A program made the translations under genes and the position numbers. Below are positions 31,446 to 41,036 of a DNA stretch of 61,815 nt, piece after piece. Under the pieces are notes generated by a model. It saw only the letters and a list, made by a program, of their open reading frames with translations. It did not search any database and was not told the origin of the DNA. Position 1 is the stretch's first letter; the number at the start of each line of letters is the position of its first letter. The DNA is from Magnetococcales bacterium (GTDB lineage Bacteria; Pseudomonadota; Magnetococcia; Magnetococcales; JADFYX01), in NCBI GenBank assembly GCA_002753565.1, contig PEAM01000025.1, forward strand, positions 1-61,815. The letters are read 5' to 3'.

Positions 31446-33239
31446 CTACCTCCCGTTTACCGTTAAATCATGCCCCTTGGCCGGACGGGCATCTCGTATA
31501 ATGAGTTGAACCGTCTCCCGATTGCGAAAACGGTTGATGGAGAGTGAACCCACCACATCCACCCAAAGCCCCTGCTGCAACAGCCCTTCACCCAATCCAC
31601 CCGGCAGTACCCGGAAGGCGATGGTGTCGATGGCATTGTCGTGGAGGTCGACCAAACGACACTTGACATGACTCTCCTTGATGGCCCGAGCATCCATCAG
31701 GCGCACCTGTTCTATCAGGAAAACCGGCTCGGGATTGGCTCTTCCAAAGGGCTGCAGCCGCTCCAACCGACCGACCGTCTCCAGGTTGACATCGGGAATC
31801 TGCAACCGGCCGTCATAGGTCATGGCTGGTCGAAACAGGGAGGGGTGATTCTCTGCCACCACCGCTTTTTCAAACGCCTCGGCAAAGGCAGCAACCTGAG
31901 CAGCCTCGATACTCAATCCAGCAGCCGCTTTATGTCCACCAAAGCCAACAAGAAGCGGCCCGCAGGCCTCGATGGCCAACAGCAGATCAATACCCGGTAT
32001 GGACCGTGCGGACCCTTTGCCATTACCCTCTTCATCCAAAGCAATAATCACCGTCGGACGGTGAAAACGGTCTGACAGACGAGAGGCGATGATACCAATC
32101 ACCCCCGAGTGCCAGCCGGTTTCTGCCAGCACCAAGGTCCGTTTTGAGGGCTCAAGCCCCATCAATTCAATTTTTGCCATGGCCTGGCGCAACATTTTAT
32201 CTTCCAAGGCCCGCCGCTCCCGGTTGGCCTCTTCCAGCTCGGCAGCAATCTGCTCTGCCCGTTGGGGATCTTCCGTATGCAACAGTTCTGAACCCAATGG
32301 CCCCTTACCCAACCGACCCCCGGCATTGATCCGTGGCCCAATCTGAAAACCCACCTGACCGGCCGACAAACTTCCCTTAATCCGAGCCGTCTCCATCAGG
32401 GCATTCAGACCCAGGTTTTTACTCTCCCGTGCCACCCGCATGCCCACCGAAACCAGAGGACGATTGACCCCCGTCAAACTGGCCACATCAACAATGGTCC
32501 CCACCGCCACCAGATCCAGAAGTTCCCGCAGGTCTGGTTCAGGCCTGGAGGTAAAAAAACCGGTGGTGCGCAAAGCTCTGTTGAGCGCCATCACCAGATA
32601 GAAGGCCACCCCCACTCCCGCCAACTCTTTGTGGGGAAAGGTTTCGTCCAAGCGGTTGGGATTGATCAGAGCCACGGCATCAGGCAGGCTCTCTCTTCCC
32701 TGATGGTGGTCAGTTACAATAACATCCAGCCCCAGCCTCTTGGCTTCCGCCAGCGCCTCAAAGGCGGTAATGCCACAGTCAACCGTGACCACCAGAGAGA
32801 TCCCCTCCTCCTGCAAGGTTTTCATGGCTTGAGGGTTGGGTCCATACCCCTCCGTCAGTCTGTCGGGAATGTAGACCCGGATGGGAATGCCCAACCAGCG
32901 AAAATAGCGCACCATCAGAGCCGAAGAGGTGGCGCCATCGACATCAAAATCACCAAAAACAGCCAGTTTCTCCCCCCCCTCAATGGCTTGGATCAACCGA
33001 GCAACCGCCAGATCCATGTCCAGCAGTTGGGCGGGGTCGGTGAGATGTTTGAGCAGCGGCCTGAAATAGCGCTCTACCTTCTCTTCATCGTCCAACTGTT
33101 GATAGGCTATAATAGGGGTAAACAGGGGGCTTAATCCACAGTTGCGAGCAAGCTGCTTGTAGTGGTCGGTCACCTGGGAGCGAGGTCGCCAGATTTTCTG
33201 GGAAAAAGAGAGTCTGGTTTCAGAATCCACCTCGGTCAT
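31446..33239 (-). CDS. recJ: Single-stranded-DNA-specific 5'-3' exonuclease RecJ
   Basis: DHH-family nuclease for recombination and mismatch repair. 597 residues from the ATG at 33237-33239; a GTG three codons earlier is the alternative. Motif I is FGDFDVDGATSSA, motif III with the DHH triplet is VTDHHQ, then the DHHA1 domain GPRINAGGRLG and the second-domain GFGGHKAAAGLSIE. A C-terminal OB-like domain is present. The ATG overlaps the stop of the phosphoglycerate-mutase-like gene as ATGA. The same neighbour order, mutase-like then recJ, is found in other proteobacteria, to my knowledge. Confidence 0.96.
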   Translation of the reverse strand: MTEVDSETRLSFSQKIWRPRSQVTDHYKQLARNCGLSPLFTPIIAYQQLDDEEKVERYFRPLLKHLTDPAQLLDMDLAVARLIQAIEGGEKLAVFGDFDVDGATSSALMVRYFRWLGIPIRVYIPDRLTEGYGPNPQAMKTLQEEGISLVVTVDCGITAFEALAEAKRLGLDVIVTDHHQGRESLPDAVALINPNRLDETFPHKELAGVGVAFYLVMALNRALRTTGFFTSRPEPDLRELLDLVAVGTIVDVASLTGVNRPLVSVGMRVARESKNLGLNALMETARIKGSLSAGQVGFQIGPRINAGGRLGKGPLGSELLHTEDPQRAEQIAAELEEANRERRALEDKMLRQAMAKIELMGLEPSKRTLVLAETGWHSGVIGIIASRLSDRFHRPTVIIALDEEGNGKGSARSIPGIDLLLAIEACGPLLVGFGGHKAAAGLSIEAAQVAAFAEAFEKAVVAENHPSLFRPAMTYDGRLQIPDVNLETVGRLERLQPFGRANPEPVFLIEQVRLMDARAIKESHVKCRLVDLHDNAIDTIAFRVLPGGLGEGLLQQGLWVDVVGSLSINRFRNRETVQLIIRDARPAKGHDLTVNGR

Positions 33240-34387
33240 AGAGTCCACTCTTCACAAAATTGTGTCACGGTGATGGGCTCTCCCTCACCCAGTTTTTTCC
33301 GATGCCAAAAACGTTGTTTGCCACGCATCGCCTCGCCTCGGATCGACAGCCAGGGAACCGGCGCAATAATCGGCTGCCCCACCTTGTTCAGTCGAGCCGG
33401 CGTACCCAGAGTCAACTGCCCCCCCCCTTGGGCCAACCGCTCCGACAAAGGGGAAAGAAAGCGATGGTTGATCTCCTCCAACAGAGCCTGCCGCTCAGGC
33501 AACAGCCCCAAGCGAGCCAGTCGGGCCGGTGCCTGAAAATGGACAACCGCCCGCTCCCTGAGCGCCACCTCCGCCACCTCCTCCACCCAGGCCAGCTGGA
33601 TTCCTTGCTGCTCGTCAAGATGGTTGGGATGCAACCCCGAAAGCCGAGCCAGACCCGCCACAACCGGGTCCCCGCTCCAAGCACAACCCGTGCGCCCTAC
33701 CGACAAAGGGGGACAACGATACTCTTCTCCTGTCCCTACACCCCAAACCCAGGGGGTGTTCAGAGGCAGGCGCTGTTCTGCCTCCCGCTGTCTGTTGAGG
33801 GGTTCTCGGGCTAACAACATCTGCCCGGTGGTTACCAAAGAGAGAAGCTGACTGGCATCCTCCCCTTGCGGAAGAAAATCATGAAAGGAGGCCCCCTCTA
33901 AAAGAGAGGGCGCGGTTGCACGAGCCGATAGCGTCTGCTCGGAGGAGATGACCGCCTTTCCCCACGCCTCAGAGTAGTGAACCAGCCAACCCTGTTGAGC
34001 AAACTCACTCTTCAGAGCCTCAATCAACCCCCGCTTCTCTTCCACACTCAAGCCAACTCGGTCCGGTGGCAAAAAAAGCAGTTTATTGGCCTTTTGAAAC
34101 AGATGCATCAACCCCAAAGAGGCCCAACTCTTCTTAGGGTCGGGATCCAAGCCAAACCCTAAAGCGGAGAGATAGCCCAACGGCAACGCCGCTGGCGTCT
34201 CCGCCTCATCCTGCCCCAAGAGCAGGTTCCGATAGATATCTCCCCTCTCCGGATGGGCCGAGTCCGTCCCCAAATCCAACACACCGCTCTGACCCACCGC
34301 AGCCATCCGAACAACATCCGGGGTGAAGATTCCGGGAGCCGTATCCCCTTCCATCAACAAACCATCAATGAGAATACAAACGGACAT
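33236..34387 (-). CDS. Alkaline-phosphatase-superfamily protein, divergent phosphoglycerate-mutase-like
   Basis: 383 residues. It opens with a metal-binding aspartate motif (CILIDGLLMEG) and a TPDVVRMAAVG helix as in archaeal-type cofactor-independent phosphoglycerate mutases. GTDSAHPERGDIYRNLLLG and LPLGYLSALGFGLDP follow. The C-terminal half diverges and I do not see the full set of metal ligands, so mutase activity is doubtful. I place the start at the ATG 34385-34387; a TTG lies three codons upstream. It is the first gene of a run with recJ, the Nudix gene and the hydrolase, separated from hom by a terminator. Confidence 0.5.
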   Translation of the reverse strand: MSVCILIDGLLMEGDTAPGIFTPDVVRMAAVGQSGVLDLGTDSAHPERGDIYRNLLLGQDEAETPAALPLGYLSALGFGLDPDPKKSWASLGLMHLFQKANKLLFLPPDRVGLSVEEKRGLIEALKSEFAQQGWLVHYSEAWGKAVISSEQTLSARATAPSLLEGASFHDFLPQGEDASQLLSLVTTGQMLLAREPLNRQREAEQRLPLNTPWVWGVGTGEEYRCPPLSVGRTGCAWSGDPVVAGLARLSGLHPNHLDEQQGIQLAWVEEVAEVALRERAVVHFQAPARLARLGLLPERQALLEEINHRFLSPLSERLAQGGGQLTLGTPARLNKVGQPIIAPVPWLSIRGEAMRGKQRFWHRKKLGEGEPITVTQFCEEWTL

Positions 34388-34447
34388 AACAGACAATCAC
34401 CGCAAAGATAGAAAAAAGGCCGGCAATCCCAATAGAGCCAAACCAAC

Positions 34448-34480
34448 AAAAACCCCCTCCTTTATGGGAGGAGGGGGAAA
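34448..34480 (-). terminator. Terminator after hom
   Basis: Stem CCCCCTCC (34453-34460) with GGAGGGGG (34470-34477) and a short loop. On the minus strand it runs into TTTTTGTTGG. It closes the alaC-hom transcript before the next unit begins. Confidence 0.8.
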
Positions 34481-34520
34481 AGAAAAAGAGAGAGAGGGAG
34501 GGAGCAGGTTCATGGTTGGA

Positions 34521-35831
34521 TCAGGCAAACCCGGTTTCGATACGGATAAAACGGGGTTTCTCCCGAACAGACTCCAGCTTTTCCAACGCCTTCAATCCAT
34601 CCTGAATATTCTGTTCCGTCGTGCGATGGGTGACAATCACCAACGGCACCGCCTCTCGCTTGGAGCGACCCTTTTGACGAATGGCATCAATGGAGATATC
34701 GAATCGGGCAAGAACCGTTGTCACCTCCGCCAGCACACCCGGACGGTCATTAACAGCCAGACGCAGATAATACTCCCCTTCCAACTTAGACATATCCAAC
34801 ACCGGCAGAGGGCGCAGATGTTCGGTCAGGACCGACAATCCCGCCACACGCCCTTTGGCCCCTACCCGCTCATTTCGGGCTATCTCGACCAGGTCGGCCA
34901 CAACCGCACTGGCAGTCGGCTTCTCTCCCGCTCCCCGGCCATGGTACATGGTGGTTCCCGCATAGGCGCTGTGAACAAAAACCGAGTTAAACACCCCTTC
35001 CACCGAGGCCACCATACTGGTATCGGGTACCAAGGTTGGCTGAACACGCAACTCCACCCCGGTCGCCATCCGCTTGGCAATAGCCAGCAGCTTGATGCGA
35101 TAACCCATCTCCATTGCCCAGCCAATGTCGATGTCGGAGATATGGCTGATCCCCTCGACATGAATGCCGGCAAAGTTGGGCGGGGTGCCAAAAGCGATGG
35201 CGGCTAGAATAGCCAACTTGTGGGCGGCATCAATTCCCTCAATATCAAAGGTGGGGTCAGCCTCGGCATAGCCCTGTTCTTGGGCATCTCGCAGCACGGT
35301 TTGAAAAGGCAGCCCCTTCTCACGCATCTCGGTCAGAATAAAATTGCAGGTACCGTTGAGAATACCGTAGATGCCGTCAATGGGGTCAGCGGCCAAACTC
35401 TCCTTGATGGCCTTAACGATAGGAACCGCCCCCGCTACTGCCGCCTCAAAAGAGAGATCCTTGCCGGCCTTGGCTGCGGTTTCCAACAGAGGGATCCCCC
35501 GCTCGGCTATCAGAGCCTTGTTGGCTGTCACCACATGTTTGCCATTCGCCAAGGCATCTCGAACCAAGGTTTCCGCCGGGTCCAGCCCACCAATCAACTC
35601 GACGACCACATCGATATCATCCCCATCCACAACCCGGCGCACATCTCCCGTCAGTTCAATATCACCCAACGCCACCCCCCGATCCCGGCCAGGGGTTCGG
35701 GTTGCGATGCGAACCAGACGCAGACGAATGCCCGTCCGCTTCATCATCTCCTCGCCCTGCTCCTGCAGCAGGGTAACAACGCCACGTCCCACCGTACCAA
35801 ATCCGAGTATACCGATTCGAAGCTCGTCCAA
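34521..35831 (-). CDS. hom: Homoserine dehydrogenase
   Basis: Reduces aspartate semialdehyde to homoserine for threonine and methionine synthesis. The NAD(P)-binding motif RIGILGFGTVGRGVV opens the protein. The catalytic domain has ANKALIAERG, GILNGTCNFILTEM and YAEADPTFDIEG; a C-terminal ACT domain (about 345-420, NDRPGVLAEVTTVL) is the expected site of threonine feedback control. I infer a TTG start at 35829-35831, 8 bases after AGAAGGG, giving 436 residues, because no ATG fits the family N-terminus. It follows alaC by 47 bases. No thrB or thrC is nearby. Confidence 0.95.
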   Translation of the reverse strand: MDELRIGILGFGTVGRGVVTLLQEQGEEMMKRTGIRLRLVRIATRTPGRDRGVALGDIELTGDVRRVVDGDDIDVVVELIGGLDPAETLVRDALANGKHVVTANKALIAERGIPLLETAAKAGKDLSFEAAVAGAVPIVKAIKESLAADPIDGIYGILNGTCNFILTEMREKGLPFQTVLRDAQEQGYAEADPTFDIEGIDAAHKLAILAAIAFGTPPNFAGIHVEGISHISDIDIGWAMEMGYRIKLLAIAKRMATGVELRVQPTLVPDTSMVASVEGVFNSVFVHSAYAGTTMYHGRGAGEKPTASAVVADLVEIARNERVGAKGRVAGLSVLTEHLRPLPVLDMSKLEGEYYLRLAVNDRPGVLAEVTTVLARFDISIDAIRQKGRSKREAVPLVIVTHRTTEQNIQDGLKALEKLESVREKPRFIRIETGFA

Positions 35832-35878
35832 TGACTCAACCCTTCTTAACAAATGATAAAAAAACAAACAAAAAGTGG

Positions 35879-37072
35879 TTATGAACTGACATCACTTCCT
35901 GCATTCAAAAACCGTTTGATGTTGCGGATGGCCTGCCGGGTCCGGTGCTCATTTTCAATCAGAGCGATACGGACAAAATCATCCCCATAAACCCCAAAGC
36001 CGATACCCGGACTCACCGCAACCTGAGCCTCCTTGAGCAGAAGCTTGGAAAACTCCAACGAGCCCATCTTGCGAAACGCCTCGGGAATCTCTGCCCAGGC
36101 AAACATGGTGGCCTTCGGAGACTCAATCTGCCATCCAGCCCGAGCCAACCCATCCACCAGCACATTGCGGCGATTCTGATAGAGTTGGCGAATCTCTTCC
36201 ACACAATCCTGAGGCCCATTCAAAGCCGTGGCTGCCGCAATTTGAATCGGCTGAAACATACCGTAATCCAGATAGGATTTAATCCGGGTCAACGCTTTGA
36301 TCAACCGTTTGTTCCCCACCGCAAAGCCAACACGCCAACCGGGCATGTTATAGGTTTTGGAGAGAGAATAAAACTCAACAACCCGCTCCTTGGCCCCCTT
36401 GACCTGCAACATACTCGGCGCTTTATAGTCATCGAAGCAGATTTCCGAATAGGCGATATCGGAAAGAATGTAGATATCATGCTCCTCGGCAAAGGCGACA
36501 ATTTTTTCATAGAAGGCCAGATCAACCACCATCGCCGTCGGGTTGGAGGGAAAATTGATCACCAAGGCTTTGGGGCGAGGCCATGTGGTCTGCATGGCAC
36601 GGCGCAGCTCTTGAAAAAAATCGGTGTGTTTGCACAGGGGGACATGATGAATATCGGCACCGGCAATAACAAAACCGTAGACATGAATGGGATAGGTAGG
36701 GTTGGGTACCAGGACCGTATCTCCCGGTTGGGTCATGGCCAAAGCCAGATGAGCAAACCCCTCCTTGGAGCCGATGGTGGCGATCACCTCGGTATCCGGG
36801 TCCAGATCCACATCAAACCGCCGCTTGTAAAAAGCGCACAAACCCTTTCGCAATCCCCCGATTCCCTTGGAGAGAGAGTAGCGATGGTTACGCCCCTCCT
36901 GAGCAACCTGAGATAACTTATCAACAATGTGGGCAGGGGTGGCCTGGTCCGGATTGCCCATACCGAAGTCGATGATATCCTCACCCCGATTCCTCGCGGC
37001 TGACTTCAGTTCGTTGACCGCAGCAAACACATACGGAGGCAGACGCTTAATGCGGTAGAACTCTTCTTGCAT
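35879..37072 (-). CDS. alaC: Alanine transaminase AlaC-type (class I/II aminotransferase)
   Basis: PLP enzyme interconverting pyruvate and alanine with glutamate. 397 residues. The opening [33 protein letters not shown], the PLP lysine in [15 protein letters not shown] and the C-terminal [15 protein letters not shown] match AlaC closely. The pair alaC-hom in this order is common in proteobacteria. Because pyruvate is the first product of CO2 fixation by the nearby pyruvate:ferredoxin oxidoreductase, this would be an entry into amino-acid synthesis (inference). Confidence 0.92.
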   Translation of the reverse strand: MQEEFYRIKRLPPYVFAAVNELKSAARNRGEDIIDFGMGNPDQATPAHIVDKLSQVAQEGRNHRYSLSKGIGGLRKGLCAFYKRRFDVDLDPDTEVIATIGSKEGFAHLALAMTQPGDTVLVPNPTYPIHVYGFVIAGADIHHVPLCKHTDFFQELRRAMQTTWPRPKALVINFPSNPTAMVVDLAFYEKIVAFAEEHDIYILSDIAYSEICFDDYKAPSMLQVKGAKERVVEFYSLSKTYNMPGWRVGFAVGNKRLIKALTRIKSYLDYGMFQPIQIAAATALNGPQDCVEEIRQLYQNRRNVLVDGLARAGWQIESPKATMFAWAEIPEAFRKMGSLEFSKLLLKEAQVAVSPGIGFGVYGDDFVRIALIENEHRTRQAIRNIKRFLNAGSDVSS

Positions 37073-37147
37073 GATTTTTTTTCAACTATGATTTAATTTG
37101 AATCCACCTCTCTTTAAAACAAGTAAAAAGAGAGACAGCTAAAAAGG

Positions 37148-37190
37148 TGTCATATTGGGGCCTTGCGGCCCCAACACCCCAAAGCTATTG
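37148..37190. repeat. REP-like palindrome, copy 3
   Basis: Perfect stem TTGGGGCC (37155-37162) with GGCCCCAA (37167-37174) and a 4-nt loop, followed by CACCCCAAAGC. It lies between alaC and a small unknown gene. It shares its layout with the elements at 19650 and 24657. It might also serve as a weak terminator for the small gene. Confidence 0.45.
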
Positions 37191-37427
37191 AGGCTTTGCG
37201 TAGACAGGTCCCTTGCGCACCTGTGCTGCCGTCAGCTCAATGGTATAGGCTTTGCTGGCAAAGGTTTTGGTATAGTTTGATGCAACCGCACTGCCTTTGG
37301 CAGCCTTTTGATCAAACATCTGCGTCACCTTACTGGACTCCGACTTGATGATACCCAAGACCCGATTGTTGGGCCGAGCCGCATCAAGGGTCAAGCCGAG
37401 AATCCTTGAATAATCAGATACTCCCAT
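37185..37427 (-). CDS. Small protein of unknown function
   Basis: 80 residues from the ATG at 37425-37427, which has a strong AGGAGAGGAAG ribosome-binding site just upstream. The frame extends further but the added codons lack support. The sequence is soluble and mixed (MGVSDYSRILGLTLDAARPN, then NNRVLGIIKSES and KAYTIELTAAQVRKGPVY), without cysteine, membrane segment or known motif. I do not recognise a family. Confidence 0.55.
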   Translation of the reverse strand: MGVSDYSRILGLTLDAARPNNRVLGIIKSESSKVTQMFDQKAAKGSAVASNYTKTFASKAYTIELTAAQVRKGPVYAKPQ

Positions 37428-37483
37428 ATCTTCCTCTCCTAAAAAAGTGAATGTTATACTAACCTGTATCACTTTTCGACAGA

Positions 37484-37603
37484 ATGGACGAATTACTTGA
37501 GCAAATAAATTCCGTCCTTCTCAATGAAATGATTGATTCTGGAAACCTGCCGTCTCCATCTCTATCTACCTTGGCAGACTATCCCATTGTTAGGTTTCAA
37601 TAA
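37484..37603 (+). CDS. Possible 39-residue peptide or gene remnant
   Basis: An ATG-started frame of 39 codons, beginning MDELLEQINSVLLNEM, between the small unknown gene and the hppA terminators. The composition is protein-like and acidic, but there is no good ribosome-binding site and no recognised family. It may be the broken start of a lost gene. Confidence 0.22.
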   Translation: MDELLEQINSVLLNEMIDSGNLPSPSLSTLADYPIVRFQ

Positions 37604-37610
37604 AGAATAA

Positions 37611-37651
37611 ATCCAAAAAAAACGGCGGTCCCTATCGAGAGAACCACCGCA
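37611..37651 (-). terminator. Second terminator downstream of hppA
   Basis: On the minus strand an 11-bp stem with several G-U pairs (37640-37650 with 37623-37633) is followed by eight T residues. It stands behind a first hairpin at 37724-37759, so hppA transcription is probably stopped twice. Confidence 0.65.
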
Positions 37652-37720
37652 TTCATCAACTTATGCCAAAGAGAGAGCCCCCCCTTTGGGGTTCAAGGCT
37701 GATCGATACAGCCTTGAAAG

Positions 37721-37760
37721 CAAAAAAGCCCTTTTTCCATGCTCGGAAAAAGGGCTTTTA
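37721..37760 (-). terminator. Terminator after hppA
   Basis: Fifteen-bp stem (37724-37738 with 37745-37759) around a 6-nt loop, running into TTTTTTGC on the minus strand, 24 bases after the hppA stop. A further 9-bp hairpin (37692-37700 with 37710-37718) follows. Confidence 0.85.
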
Positions 37761-37783
37761 AGACTAATCGAACAGCAACATTA

Positions 37784-39835
37784 TCAGACGATCAAACCGA
37801 CGATCATCAGAGCAACAATGTTGGCAATTTTGATCATGGGGTTAACAGCAGGACCAGCCGTATCTTTGTACGGGTCGCCCACTGTGTCACCGGTTACGGA
37901 AGCTTTATGAGCCTCGGAACCCTTACCACCGTGGTTACCATCTTCGATGTACTTTTTAGCGTTATCCCAAGCACCACCACCTGTGGTCATGGAGATCGCC
38001 ACAAAAATACCGGTGATGATCGTACCCATCAACATACCGCCAAGAGCCTGGGGCCCAAGCATGATACCAATGAGAACCGGAGCCAACACAGGCAGCAAAG
38101 AGGGAACTATCATCTCCTTGATGGCCGCCTTGGTCAACATGTCAACCGCCTTGGAGTAGTCTGGCTTGGACTCACCAGTCATGATACCGGGGATCTCCTT
38201 GAACTGACGGCGAACCTCAACAACCACACTGCCAGCTGCACGTCCCACCGCTTCCATACCCATGGCCGCGAAGAGATAAGGGAGCAGACCACCAATAAAC
38301 AGACCAACGATAACCATATGGTTGGACAGATCAAAGGACATGGGTGCCCTACCCAGAAGCTTGAGAGCATGATCCAACTCGTGGGTGTAGTCAGCAAACA
38401 GAACCAGAGCAGCCAGACCGGCGGAACCGATGGCATAACCCTTGGTAACCGCTTTCGTGGTGTTACCAACCGCATCCAGAGGATCGGTGATGTCACGAAT
38501 TTCGGAAGGCAGCTCGGCCATCTCGGCGATACCACCAGCATTATCGGTAATGGGACCATAAGCGTCCAGAGCCACAATGATTCCACTCATGGAGAGCATG
38601 GAGGTTGCCGCAATGGCAATACCATAAAGGCCGGCCATGTCATAAGCAGCAAGAATACTGATACAAACGGCAATAACAGGAGCCGCAGTCGCTTTCATGG
38701 AGATACCCAATCCAGCAATGACGTTGGTTCCGTGTCCTGTCTCAGAAGCCTTGGCAATATCTTGAACAGGCTTGAACTCTGTACCGGTGTAATATTCGGT
38801 GATGACCACCATGGCCGCCGTCAAAGCCAGGCCAATCAAGGCACAGCCATAAATGTCCCCCACTTCATACATGCCATTGCCCTTCATCATCCATTTGGTA
38901 ACCGGATAGAAGACAACCGCAGCAATACCACCAGAGACAATCAAACCCCGATAGAGGGCGTTCATGATTTTTTGTCCGGGCTCGGCCTTAACAGCATAAG
39001 CACCCGCAATGGAGGCACCAATGGAGACACCACCCAATACCAGCGGATAGATGAGCGCATTGCCAAATTCAGGCAGCAACAGGCTAGCCAAAAGGATGGT
39101 GGCAACAACGGTGACCACATAGGTCTCGAAAAGGTCAGCCGCCATACCCGCACAGTCACCAACGTTGTCACCGACGTTATCGGCAATAACAGCTGGGTTG
39201 CGTGGGTCATCCTCGGGGATGTCGTTCTCGACTTTACCCACCAGGTCAGCACCCACATCCGCACCCTTGGTGAAGATACCGCCGCCCAGACGAGCAAAGA
39301 TGGAGATCAGAGAGCCACCAAAAGCCACACCAATCAGCGGCTTGAGGATCTCGTTGGCGCTCTGTCCATCTACTGCACCCTTGGCCAGCATGGCAAAGAA
39401 GAGTGAGACAGACAACAGACCAAGACCCACCACCAGCATACCGGTGATGGCTCCACCACGGAAGGCAACCTGAAGGGCGGCGTTGATTCCGTCCTTGGCT
39501 GCTTCTGCGGTACGGACGTTGGCTTTAACCGAGACGTTCATACCGATGAAACCGGTCAGACCTGACAGAAAAGCACCAACGGCAAAGCCGATAGCGGTCG
39601 TAAAGTCCAAAAACATGGCAATCAGAACGAACAGTGCCCCACCCACATAGGAGATGGTGGTATATTGCCGTTTCATGTAGGCCCGTGCGCCCTCTTCAAT
39701 CGCACCCGCGATTTCCTGCATTTTTTCTGTGCCGGTCGGCAGGCTATTAATCCAGTTGCGTGACACATGACCGTAGGCAACGGCACCTGCCCCACACAGG
39801 ATGGCTAGCGTCAGCCCATCTTGTGAAAACTCCAT
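37784..39835 (-). CDS. hppA: Membrane-bound proton-translocating pyrophosphatase, K+-independent type
   Basis: Integral membrane enzyme that couples pyrophosphate hydrolysis to H+ (or Na+) pumping. About 683 residues with some 16 membrane segments. The substrate-binding motif [18 protein letters not shown] and the acidic [19 protein letters not shown] are intact. The potassium-determining motif reads [10 protein letters not shown]: lysine replaces the alanine of K+-dependent enzymes, which places it in the K+-independent, H+-pumping group (family knowledge). I prefer the second ATG (39833-39835), 8 bases after AGGGAG, to the one at 39841. It sits behind adk; both enzymes recycle by-products of AMP-forming reactions, which helps an autotroph save energy. 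Confidence 0.97.
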   Translation of the reverse strand: MEFSQDGLTLAILCGAGAVAYGHVSRNWINSLPTGTEKMQEIAGAIEEGARAYMKRQYTTISYVGGALFVLIAMFLDFTTAIGFAVGAFLSGLTGFIGMNVSVKANVRTAEAAKDGINAALQVAFRGGAITGMLVVGLGLLSVSLFFAMLAKGAVDGQSANEILKPLIGVAFGGSLISIFARLGGGIFTKGADVGADLVGKVENDIPEDDPRNPAVIADNVGDNVGDCAGMAADLFETYVVTVVATILLASLLLPEFGNALIYPLVLGGVSIGASIAGAYAVKAEPGQKIMNALYRGLIVSGGIAAVVFYPVTKWMMKGNGMYEVGDIYGCALIGLALTAAMVVITEYYTGTEFKPVQDIAKASETGHGTNVIAGLGISMKATAAPVIAVCISILAAYDMAGLYGIAIAATSMLSMSGIIVALDAYGPITDNAGGIAEMAELPSEIRDITDPLDAVGNTTKAVTKGYAIGSAGLAALVLFADYTHELDHALKLLGRAPMSFDLSNHMVIVGLFIGGLLPYLFAAMGMEAVGRAAGSVVVEVRRQFKEIPGIMTGESKPDYSKAVDMLTKAAIKEMIVPSLLPVLAPVLIGIMLGPQALGGMLMGTIITGIFVAISMTTGGGAWDNAKKYIEDGNHGGKGSEAHKASVTGDTVGDPYKDTAGPAVNPMIKIANIVALMIVGLIV

Positions 39836-39910
39836 AGACATTTCTCCCTTAGAATAGAATTACCAGCAAACCCATAGTCGGGCCTCTTTTAAAAACCGAG
39901 CTTTAACCAA

Positions 39911-40552
39911 TCAGCCCAGAATATCACACAACGATTGAAAGACCGCATCCATGTTCTGCATGCCGTCCACGGTCTTGAAGGAGCCGCCGTTCTTGTAAAA
40001 GTCGATAACCGGCGCGGTCTGGGCTTCATAGACAGAGAGACGGTTGCGCACTGTCTCTTCATTATCATCTGCCCGAGTGGCAAGGGCGCCACCACATTTA
40101 TCGCAGATACCCGCTTTGGCCGGTGCTTTATGCTGTTTGTGGTATCCTTCACCACACTTGGAACAGGTGCTGCGACCGGTAATACGGGCAACCAGGGCTT
40201 CACTGTCAGCGGTAATATCGATCACATGATCGATCTTCAAAGATCTCTCCTTGAGCATCACCTCCAGCGCCTCGGCCTGAGCAACCGTACGAGGAAAGCC
40301 GTCCAGAATAAATCCACCGGCACAATCCGCCTCGTTGATTCGATCGCCGATAATACCGACAACGATCTCATCCGTCACCAATCCACCACTCTCCATGGCA
40401 GCTTTGGCCTTTAACCCCACCTCAGAGCCGGCTTTAACGGCAGCCCGGAGCATATCTCCCGTCGATAGCTGAGGAATGCTATATTTCTCGGCTATTTGCC
40501 TTGCCTGAGTACCTTTTCCGGCCCCTGGAGGACCCATAAAAATCAGATTCAC
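39911..40552 (-). CDS. adk: Adenylate kinase, zinc-binding LID type
   Basis: Interconverts ATP plus AMP and two ADP. 213 residues. The P-loop FMGPPGAGKGTQA, the AMP-binding TGDMLRAAV and LDGFPRTVAQA, and the arginine in VARITGR are all present. The LID carries four cysteines at 130, 133, 150 and 153 (CSKC and CDKC), the zinc-finger type typical of Gram-positive bacteria but also found in some proteobacteria. It is 69-75 bases upstream of hppA on the same strand and probably shares its regulation. Confidence 0.97.
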   Translation of the reverse strand: MNLIFMGPPGAGKGTQARQIAEKYSIPQLSTGDMLRAAVKAGSEVGLKAKAAMESGGLVTDEIVVGIIGDRINEADCAGGFILDGFPRTVAQAEALEVMLKERSLKIDHVIDITADSEALVARITGRSTCSKCGEGYHKQHKAPAKAGICDKCGGALATRADDNEETVRNRLSVYEAQTAPVIDFYKNGGSFKTVDGMQNMDAVFQSLCDILG

Positions 40553-40749
40553 TCAACTGCTCCTTATACGATAAGAGATACCAAAATTGTCGCACACGAG
40601 CGAAATATACATGATCAAACGCCATGCGGATACCTACAAAAAATAAAATCTCCATTCTTTTTCAAGAATTCTTTATCAGTTTTTTTTATATAAGATCCTC
40701 AAGCGTGGGAATACGACAAAAAAACCGACAGACCATTGGTGAACTTTTT

Positions 40750-41034
40750 CTATGAGGCCTGTTCCGACCGAAAGCGGACCATCCAGGAGAGCACCTCGGC
40801 ATCGACCGTTGTCGGCGGTGAAGAGACCCCAGTCACCCAATCCAGAATATCCGGGTCGGCGTGGTCGAGAAAACAGAGAAAACGCTGACACTGCTCATCG
40901 TTAAGGTCGGCTAACTCCGCCTCGATAAAGCGGGAAAGAATACGCTCAATCTCCGCCATGGAGCGCCGGGCCGCCTGAAAAAAAAGCTGCTTTTGAAGGG
41001 GAGTCATCGGACCCGCAGGATAGGTGGCTCCCAC
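40750..41034 (-). CDS. SdhE/YgfY-like flavinylation factor, divergent
   Basis: 94 residues (GTG start at 41032-41034 with GGAG 7 bases upstream; 85 from the ATG at 41007). The small helical SdhE fold is recognisable: ARRSMAEIERILSRFIEAEL, NDEQCQRFLCFLDHADPDILDWVTG. SdhE attaches FAD covalently to SdhA or FrdA in proteobacteria. The functional RGxxE motif of the family reads RSMAE here, so its glycine is lost. This fits the local FrdA, which lacks the histidine for covalent FAD (see frdA). It is in line with the pentapeptide-repeat and korBA genes. Confidence 0.68.
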   Translation of the reverse strand: MGATYPAGPMTPLQKQLFFQAARRSMAEIERILSRFIEAELADLNDEQCQRFLCFLDHADPDILDWVTGVSSPPTTVDAEVLSWMVRFRSEQAS

Positions 41035-41036
41035 CC

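Noticed and set aside
37739-39406. A 555-codon open frame on the plus strand opposite hppA
   Set aside because: Its composition is rich in His, Asn, Gly and Thr and it mirrors the codon pattern of the highly conserved pyrophosphatase on the other strand. No motif, start site or ribosome-binding site supports it.
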